A stretch of 7,051 nucleotides of DNA from assembly GCA_964585575.1 (NCBI GenBank), contig CAZPEM010000157.1, positions 1 to 7,051 on the forward strand, in the 5' to 3' direction. Positions 1 to 4,304 of the stretch are shown here, piece after piece. A model generated the notes under the pieces. The model was not told the origin of the DNA, did no database searches, and saw only the letters and a list, made by a program, of their open reading frames with translations. The DNA comes from UBA4655 sp964585575. GTDB lineage: Bacteria > Planctomycetota > Planctomycetia > Pirellulales > UBA1268. The position numbers and the translations under genes are program-made. How positions within the stretch are numbered: position 1 is the stretch's first letter; each line of letters starts with the position of its first letter.

Positions 1-8
1 CTGGGTTC

Positions 9-181
9 GGGGCTGCCCGTGTCCTTCGAGCGACCCCGCCCATCGCCGGACGCTCTCTTCGCGACCAATCCGCTTCGCGGATCGGTGCCCGCCTGCCCTC
101 CGTTCGCTCGGATGCCGACTTCGCTCCGCAATCCTTGCTTCGCTCGTCTGCATACGCCGGCTCCCGGGCACGGGCAGCCCC
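9..181. repeat. Non-coding segment bounded by a 13-bp perfect inverted repeat
   Basis: The left arm GGGGCTGCCCGTG (9-21) is the exact reverse complement of CACGGGCAGCCCC (169-181). The 147 bp between them contain five copies of TTCGC (starting at 58, 74, 103, 120 and 139) and a small perfect palindrome at 68-82. No convincing gene is present: the open frames across it are rich in Arg, Ser and Pro, as expected from random G+C-rich sequence. No target-site duplication is visible next to the arms. The segment lies 48 bp past the end of hypE. It may be a dispersed non-mobile or mobile repeat (MITE-like), or the 3' part of a structured RNA. The arms are seen directly; the nature of the element is inference. 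Confidence 0.55.
68..82. repeat. Small perfect hairpin with GCGAAGC core
   Basis: ATCCGCTTCGCGGAT forms a 6-bp stem (68-73 with 77-82) around a 3-nt loop. Read on the minus strand its centre is GCGAAGC, a heptamer known to fold into an unusually stable DNA mini-hairpin. It sits inside the larger repeat-bounded segment. There is no T-run beside it, so it is not a classical terminator. Confidence 0.5.
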
Positions 182-207
182 TCACGGTCAACTGTGGTTC
201 TGGTGTG

Positions 208-226
208 AAGACGACTTTTTCGTCTT
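208..226 (-). terminator. Possible stem-loop terminator after hypE
   Basis: AAGACGA (208-214) pairs perfectly with TCGTCTT (220-226) around a 5-nt loop, and the stem begins only 3 nt past the hypE stop codon. It may end or stabilise the 3' end of the protease-hypCDE transcript. On the hypE strand the stem is not followed by a T-run, so it is not a textbook intrinsic terminator. The plus-strand side has a weak T-rich tail. The hairpin is seen; the termination role is inferred. Confidence 0.35.
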
Positions 227-229
227 TCT

Positions 230-1306
230 TCAACAGATCCGTGGGAGTTGGTCGCCCACCGGCATCGTCACGATGCGGGTGCCGCCGACGGCCGTTCGCA
301 TCACGACGACCTGCGGGTGATCGGCGACAACACGGCCGATCGCGACGGCCTGCCGGCCGAGTTCGTGCGACCGCATCGCGGTGAGCACCGGCTCGGCGGC
401 CTCCTGCGGCACGATCGCGAGCAGCTTCCCTTCGTTGGCCACGAGCAGGGGGTCGAGCCCGAGGAGTTCGCAGGCGGCCGCCACGGCGGGCTCGACGGGA
501 ATCGCGGTCTCGTCGATCTCGATGCCGACCTTCGCACTCTCCGCGATCTCGTTGAGGCTCGCGGCCACGCCGCCGCGGGTTGGGTCGCGAAGCAGCCGGG
601 TCGCAGGGCAGGCCGCGAGGATCGCCCGCACGAGTCCGGTGAGCGGCGCGGAGTCGCTCTCGATCGCCGCGTCGAACTCGAGGCCCTCGCGGACGCTCAT
701 GACCGCCATGCCGTGGTCGCCGATCGTCCCGCTTCCAAGCACGACGTCGCCCGGCCGGATTGGTTCCCGGCCGAGCCGGCATGTCGCCGGCACGATGCCC
801 ACGCCCGAGGTGGTGATCGAGAGGCCGTGGCCGCTCCCCCGCTCGATCACTTTTGTATCACCGGCGACGATCCGCACGCCCGCCCTGCGGGCCGCCGCCG
901 CCATCCGCTCCACGACGGCCGCGAGGTCGGCCAGCGGCAGCCCCTCCTCGAGGATGAACGCGGCTGTGAGGGCGATCGGCGTCGCCCCGCTCATGGCGAG
1001 GTCGTTCACCGTGCCGTTCACGGCGAGGTCGCCGATCGAGCCGCCGGGAAAAAACAGCGGCCGCACGACGTGGGCGTCGATCGAGACGGCGAGTCGCCCG
1101 CCCCCCGCGAGTTGCTCCGCGACGTCGAGCACCGCCGCATCGCCGAGCTCGGCCAGGAGCGGGTTCGAGAAGGCCGGCAGGAAGATCCGCTCGACGAGCT
1201 CCCGGGAGAGCAGCCCACCGCCGCCGTGGGCGAGCGTCACGTGCCCGTGGTCGCGCAGCGGCGTCGGGCAGGAGAAGCCGGAAGTTTCGAGCGGAGCGTC
1301 AGCCAT
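230..1306 (-). CDS. hypE: Hydrogenase maturation protein HypE (thiocarbamate dehydratase)
   Basis: HypE takes the carbamoyl group from HypF onto its C-terminal cysteine and dehydrates it with ATP to a thiocyanate, the source of the cyanide ligands on the active-site iron. The 358-residue product shows the family features: a glycine-rich start (AHGGGG, 26-31), LFFPGGSIGDLAVNGTVND (84-102), FILEEG (117-122), GDTKVIERG (149-157), DPTRGGVA (241-248), NEGKL (291-295) and the diagnostic C-terminal PRIC with the acceptor Cys358. These belong to the PurM/AIR-synthase-like fold. The start at 1306 was chosen because it overlaps the hypD stop by 8 nt and gives the usual family length; an in-frame opening further upstream lies inside hypD. 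No clear Shine-Dalgarno site precedes it, so translation is probably coupled to hypD. The N-terminus is about 20 residues longer than in many homologues before the AHGGGG motif. Confidence 0.97.
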   Translation of the reverse strand: MADAPLETSGFSCPTPLRDHGHVTLAHGGGGLLSRELVERIFLPAFSNPLLAELGDAAVLDVAEQLAGGGRLAVSIDAHVVRPLFFPGGSIGDLAVNGTVNDLAMSGATPIALTAAFILEEGLPLADLAAVVERMAAAARRAGVRIVAGDTKVIERGSGHGLSITTSGVGIVPATCRLGREPIRPGDVVLGSGTIGDHGMAVMSVREGLEFDAAIESDSAPLTGLVRAILAACPATRLLRDPTRGGVAASLNEIAESAKVGIEIDETAIPVEPAVAAACELLGLDPLLVANEGKLLAIVPQEAAEPVLTAMRSHELGRQAVAIGRVVADHPQVVVMRTAVGGTRIVTMPVGDQLPRIC

Positions 1307-2405
1307 GCGGGGCGATGCCGTAGTGGTAGTAGGCCGCGCACGCCCCTTCGCCCGACACCATCGTGGCGCCCAGCGGCGTTCGTGGCGTGCACTCCCGTCC
1401 GAAGGCGGGGCATTGGTACGGCTTGAGCGTTCCCTTGAGCACCTCGCCCGCGCGGCACAGCGGCGACTCGCGGGCCTCGATCCCGCCGACCGAGAACCGC
1501 TGCTCCGCGTCGAACTCGCGGAAAGCATCCGCGAGCCTCCAGCCGCTCGCGGGGATCGTGCCGATCCCGCGCCAGGTGCGGTCGGTCGCGGCGAACACCT
1601 CCGCGATGACCGCCTGCGCCTCCTCGTTGCCCCGATCGGTCACGACCCGTGGGTAGGCATTTTCCAACTCGGCGCGGCCCGCCTCCAGCTGCACCACCAC
1701 GCGGCGGATCCCCTCGAGCAGGTCGAGCGGCTCGAACCCGGTGATCACGATCGGCACGTGGAACCGCTCCGCGATCGCCGGGTACTGCCGACTTCCCATG
1801 ACGCTGCAGACATGGCCGGCCGCGAGGAACGCATTCACGTGGCAGTCGGGGCTCGCCATGATCGCATGCATCGCCGGCGGCACGAGCACGTGCGAGACGA
1901 GCATCGAGAAGTTGGGGATGCCCCGGGCCTTCGCCACCTTCACGGCCATCGCGTTGGCCGGGGCGGTCGTCTCGAAGCCGATCGCGAGGAAAACGACCTC
2001 TCGGCCCGGATGGCCCTCCGCGAGCTTCACCGCGTCGAGCGGCGAGTAGACGACGCGCACGTCGGCCCCCGAGGCTTTCGCCCAAAGGAGGTCGTCGTGC
2101 GAGCCGGGCACGCGGAGCATGTCGCCGTAGGAGCAGAAGATCACGTCGGGGCGGCGGGCGATCGCGGCCGCCCGGTCGATCACCTCGATCGGCGTCACGC
2201 AGACCGGGCAGCCGGGCCCGTGGATCATCTCGACGCCGCGGTCGGGACCTTTGGGCAGGAGCTGGTCGATGCCATTTCGCCTGATCGAGTGGGTCTGGCC
2301 GCCGCAGACCTCCATGATCGCCCAGGGCCGCGTCACGATCCGGTCGATCTCCGCCGCGAGCCTGCGGGCCCTCTCCGCGTCGCGGTATTCGGCGAGATGC
2401 TTCAT
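1299..2405 (-). CDS. hypD: Hydrogenase maturation protein HypD (Fe-S scaffold for Fe(CN)2CO)
   Basis: HypD forms a complex with HypC that carries the iron while its two cyanides and one carbon monoxide are added. The 368-residue length is typical. Conserved motifs are all present: EVCGGQTHS (32-40, Cys34 and His38), GPGCPVC (63-69, Cys66 and Cys69), FCSYGDMLRVPGS (90-102), IGFETTAP (142-149), SHVLVPPAM (171-179), GHVCSVMG (197-204) and the C-terminal cysteine set Cys317, Cys332, Cys339 and Cys356, which in the family includes the ligands of the [4Fe-4S] cluster. The start at 2405 lies in an ATGA overlap with the hypC stop, and a GGAG lies 10 nt upstream of it. The stop overlaps hypE by 8 nt, so hypC, hypD and hypE are translationally linked. 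A longer in-frame opening reaching back to 3572 runs antisense or out of frame through hypC and the protease gene and is not part of HypD. Confidence 0.98.
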   Translation of the reverse strand: MKHLAEYRDAERARRLAAEIDRIVTRPWAIMEVCGGQTHSIRRNGIDQLLPKGPDRGVEMIHGPGCPVCVTPIEVIDRAAAIARRPDVIFCSYGDMLRVPGSHDDLLWAKASGADVRVVYSPLDAVKLAEGHPGREVVFLAIGFETTAPANAMAVKVAKARGIPNFSMLVSHVLVPPAMHAIMASPDCHVNAFLAAGHVCSVMGSRQYPAIAERFHVPIVITGFEPLDLLEGIRRVVVQLEAGRAELENAYPRVVTDRGNEEAQAVIAEVFAATDRTWRGIGTIPASGWRLADAFREFDAEQRFSVGGIEARESPLCRAGEVLKGTLKPYQCPAFGRECTPRTPLGATMVSGEGACAAYYHYGIAPHG

Positions 2406-2635
2406 GGCTCGATCGCTCCGATCTCTTCGAGCGATCGGAGCGTCTCCCGGGCCGCAGCCTCGTCGATCCTCGAGATTGCGAAGCCGACGTGCACGATCGC
2501 GTAGTCGCCGACGGCGAGATCGGGAAGGTAGGCGAGGCAGACCTCCTTCACGACGCCGCCGAAGTTCACGCGGCCCATGCGGAGGCCGCGGTCCACGTGG
2601 ATCGACTCGACCCGTCCCGGCACGGCGAGGCACAT
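2402..2635 (-). CDS. hypC: Hydrogenase maturation chaperone HypC
   Basis: HypC (HypC/HybG/HupF family) is a small chaperone that binds HypD, shares iron coordination with it, and delivers the Fe(CN)2CO group to the hydrogenase large subunit. The 77-residue product begins with the signature MCLAVPG, whose Cys2 is the essential ligand after removal of Met1. It continues with the beta-barrel pattern and VGDYAIVHVGFAISRID (42-58), where His49 is the conserved histidine partner. Length is normal for the family. The start is fixed by the MCLAVPG motif; GGAG lies 8 nt upstream, inside the last codons of the protease gene, which ends 3 nt before. The stop overlaps the hypD start as ATGA. There is one HypC here, and no paralogue is visible in the window. 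Confidence 0.98.
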   Translation of the reverse strand: MCLAVPGRVESIHVDRGLRMGRVNFGGVVKEVCLAYLPDLAVGDYAIVHVGFAISRIDEAAARETLRSLEEIGAIEP

Positions 2636-2638
2636 CCG

Positions 2639-3130
2639 CTAGTCTCCACCGGCAAGGTGCTCGGAGAGGATATCGACGAGCCGGTCCACCGCCCGATCGA
2701 CTTCCGGAGAGAGCCCGTCGCCGGGCGTGAAGAGTCTCCCCTCGACGAGGAACGCGGTCATCTTTGGAGCCGCGTCGCCGATGAGCGGCCCGGAGAGGGC
2801 GATAGCCTGATCCCATCGCAGCCGGTGGATGCTCACGCCTGTCGTCGTCGGCGACGCTCGGAGCGACGCTCCGGCGAGTTCGCGGATCGCACCGGGCTCG
2901 CTTCCCGACACGCAGGCATCGACGAGGATGACCTCCTCGACGCCCCGCATCCGCAGCACGACCTCGAATCCCGAGGTGCCGGCATCGACGCACGCCACGT
3001 CGGGCCGGAGCCGGCGGGCGGCGAGCCTGCGGACGAGTTCCGGCCCCGCCGCGTCGTCTCCGGCGAGCATGCTGCCACAGCCGACGACGAGCGTACGGCA
3101 TGCGGCCGCGGAGGCAGCGTCTGGATTCAT
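2639..3130 (-). CDS. [NiFe] hydrogenase maturation endopeptidase, HyaD/HycI family
   Basis: This family cuts the C-terminal extension off the hydrogenase large subunit after nickel has been inserted, using the bound nickel for recognition. The 163-residue length fits. Residues 15-29 (VVGCGSMLAGDDAAG) match the family GxGNxxxxDDGxG start, with Asp26 at the position of the first metal-binding acid; VDAGTSG (48-54), LVDACVSGSEPG (69-80, Asp71) and SIHRL (100-104, His102) supply the other expected nickel ligands. The Asn of GxGN is Ser20 here, a small deviation. It is the first gene of the unit leading into hypCDE, 3 nt before hypC. The start at 3130 is preferred because an extension to 3181 would be encoded by the repeat upstream; no Shine-Dalgarno site is visible. 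The exact subfamily, and hence the target hydrogenase group, cannot be read from sequence alone. Confidence 0.93.
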   Translation of the reverse strand: MNPDAASAAACRTLVVGCGSMLAGDDAAGPELVRRLAARRLRPDVACVDAGTSGFEVVLRMRGVEEVILVDACVSGSEPGAIRELAGASLRASPTTTGVSIHRLRWDQAIALSGPLIGDAAPKMTAFLVEGRLFTPGDGLSPEVDRAVDRLVDILSEHLAGGD

Positions 3131-3219
3131 GGAGCGGTGCCAGCCACCAAATTTGCATTGCCTGGGCATGACGCAGATCATGCAATGTATCCAGATGTGG
3201 TGGCTGGCACCTTGTTTCC
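3131..3219. promoter_or_regulatory. Divergent intergenic region between protease-hypCDE and hypAB
   Basis: This 89-bp gap separates two head-to-head transcription units, so promoters for both must lie within it or inside the neighbouring genes. A 76-bp inverted repeat fills it, leaving 5 nt before the protease start and 8 nt before the hypA start. I cannot point to a convincing -35/-10 pair, a sigma-54 site or a known operator on either strand, and neither first gene has a Shine-Dalgarno site here. That it holds promoters is inferred from gene orientation only. Confidence 0.45.
3136..3211. repeat. REPIN/MITE-like inverted repeat element
   Basis: GGTGCCAGCCACCA (3136-3149) and TGGTGGCTGGCACC (3198-3211) are perfect 14-bp inverted copies separated by 48 nt. 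Each arm is itself a small imperfect palindrome, GGTG-5 nt-CACC (3136-3148 and 3199-3211). The middle contains further nested complementarity: GCATGA (3166-3171) with TCATGC (3178-3183), and CATTGC (3156-3161) with GCAATG (3182-3187). Two inverted REP-type palindromes around a short spacer is the layout of a REPIN, a non-autonomous element mobilised in trans by RAYT transposases; a MITE is the alternative. No transposase gene is in the window. The structure is seen directly; membership of a dispersed family needs a genome-wide count. Confidence 0.7.
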
Positions 3220-3624
3220 ATGCACGAGCTGGCGATTGCGACGAGCATCGTGGAGATCGCGGCCGGACACGTCGTCGAGGCGGGGGGCGGAAGGGTCTTG
3301 GCCGTGACCGTCCATGTTGGGAGGCTTGCGAGCGTGCATGAGGCGGCCCTGCGGTCGGCCTTCGACGTCGCCATCGCCGACACGCCTCTGGCCGGGGCCG
3401 AGCTTCGGGTCGTCGCCGTGCCCGTCAGGATCTTTTGCCGATCCTGCGCAGACGAGAGGGAACTGCCTGGAATCGGCAGCCTCGCCTGTCCGACCTGCGG
3501 CGACGTGAGCGGCGACATTCGATCTGGCACCGAGCTCGAACTCGAATCGATCGAGCTCGAGCCGCCGGACACTTCGGCGATCGGGACCGCAACGATGGAG
3601 CCGGTGGAGATCGCGAACCCATGA
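3220..3624 (+). CDS. hypA: Hydrogenase nickel-incorporation protein HypA
   Basis: HypA is a small metallochaperone that delivers nickel, with HypB, to the hydrogenase large subunit. The N-terminal MHELAIA fixes the start: His2 and the preceding amino terminus form the nickel site, with Glu3 nearby. The zinc site is two CxxC motifs, Cys73/Cys76 (CRSC) and Cys90/Cys93 (CPTC), 13 residues apart, matching the family. The product has 134 residues, about 15-20 more than the usual 113-118, from an acidic, low-complexity tail after residue 110. No Shine-Dalgarno sequence is visible: the 8 nt before the start follow directly on the upstream inverted repeat. The stop overlaps the hypB start as ATGA, giving a coupled hypAB unit. 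Confidence 0.97.
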   Translation: MHELAIATSIVEIAAGHVVEAGGGRVLAVTVHVGRLASVHEAALRSAFDVAIADTPLAGAELRVVAVPVRIFCRSCADERELPGIGSLACPTCGDVSGDIRSGTELELESIELEPPDTSAIGTATMEPVEIANP

Positions 3625-4304
3625 GCGAAGTTGCATCACCGCTTCCGCGGATCCTCGAGGTTCGCACGAAGATCCTGAAGAAGAACGACGAAACGGCCCG
3701 CGCCATGCGGGGGCGGTTCGAGTCGCAGGGGGTCGTCGTCGTGAACATCGTGGCGAGCCCCGGCACGGGCAAGACGGCGTTCCTCGAGGAGACGCTCGCC
3801 CGGCTCCATGCCCGCGGCATCCCCGTGGCGGCCGTCGTCGGCGACCTCGAGACCGACAACGACGCCCGACGGCTCGCGAGAAGCGGCGTGCCCGTGCGGC
3901 AGATCATGACCCACGGCCTCTGCCATCTCGAGGCCGAGATGGTGCAGGCCCACCTCGACGGCTGGGATCTCTCCGGGCTGCACTACCTCTTCATCGAGAA
4001 CGTCGGCAACCTCGTCTGCCCGACGAGCTGGGATCTCGGCGAGTCGGTCCGCCTCGCGATGCTCTCGGTGACGGAGGGGGAGGACAAGCCGCTGAAATAC
4101 CCGGGCCTCTTCAACACCGCCGATCTCGTGGCGATCACGAAGATGGACCTGGCGAACGCCTGCGAGTTCGACCGCGATCTCGCCGTCGCGAACCTCGAGG
4201 CCGTGCGGCCGGGCATCCGCGTCCTGGAAACCTCGGCGAAGACCGGGCAGGGCATCGACGCGTGGCTTACGGAGCTCGCCGAGCGAAGGCTTCGCGGGCG
4301 ATGA
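3621..4304 (+). CDS. hypB: Hydrogenase nickel-incorporation GTPase HypB
   Basis: HypB is a SIMIBI-class GTPase whose GTP-driven dimerisation controls nickel transfer with HypA. The 227-residue protein has the P-loop SPGTGKT (46-52), the GDLETDNDARR segment (74-84), CH at 101-102 and Cys133 in ENVGNLVCP (126-134), which are the G-domain metal ligands, then DLGE (138-141) and KPLKYP (156-161). The guanine-specificity motif reads TKMD (173-176) where NKxD is the common form. The N-terminus is short and has neither the CxxCGC high-affinity nickel motif nor a histidine-rich storage stretch. The start at 3621 is set by the ATGA overlap with hypA and a GGAG 11 nt upstream; a longer opening upstream is out of frame inside hypA. 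The last 38 nt overlap the 3' end of hypF on the other strand. Confidence 0.97.
   Translation: MSEVASPLPRILEVRTKILKKNDETARAMRGRFESQGVVVVNIVASPGTGKTAFLEETLARLHARGIPVAAVVGDLETDNDARRLARSGVPVRQIMTHGLCHLEAEMVQAHLDGWDLSGLHYLFIENVGNLVCPTSWDLGESVRLAMLSVTEGEDKPLKYPGLFNTADLVAITKMDLANACEFDRDLAVANLEAVRPGIRVLETSAKTGQGIDAWLTELAERRLRGR

Noticed and set aside
58..143. CRISPR array
   Set aside because: The repeated unit is only 5-7 nt, spacings vary from 16 to 29 nt, and there are no long identical repeats or cas genes.
19..384. Open frame over the left non-coding region running into the 3' end of hypE
   Set aside because: Low-complexity Arg/Pro/Ser translation, antisense to hypE for much of its length, and passes through the inverted-repeat segment.
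1307..1528. 74-codon upstream extension of hypE
   Set aside because: It lies wholly inside hypD in another frame, reads as Arg/Ser-rich sequence, and would make HypE too long; the start at 1306 fits the family.
381..2504. Long plus-strand open frame of about 700 codons opposite hypE, hypD and hypC
   Set aside because: It is a mirror of the G+C-rich codon pattern of the three real genes: composition is Arg, Ser, Ala and Pro rich, no family motif is visible, and it crosses three genes with clear functions.
3131..3181. 17-codon N-terminal extension of the endopeptidase
   Set aside because: It would be encoded by the inverted repeat element and precedes the conserved first strand by too much; 3130 gives the normal family length.
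2406..3572. Upstream in-frame opening joined to hypD
   Set aside because: It runs through hypC, the protease gene and hypA with shadow composition; HypD begins at the ATGA overlap with the expected N-terminus.
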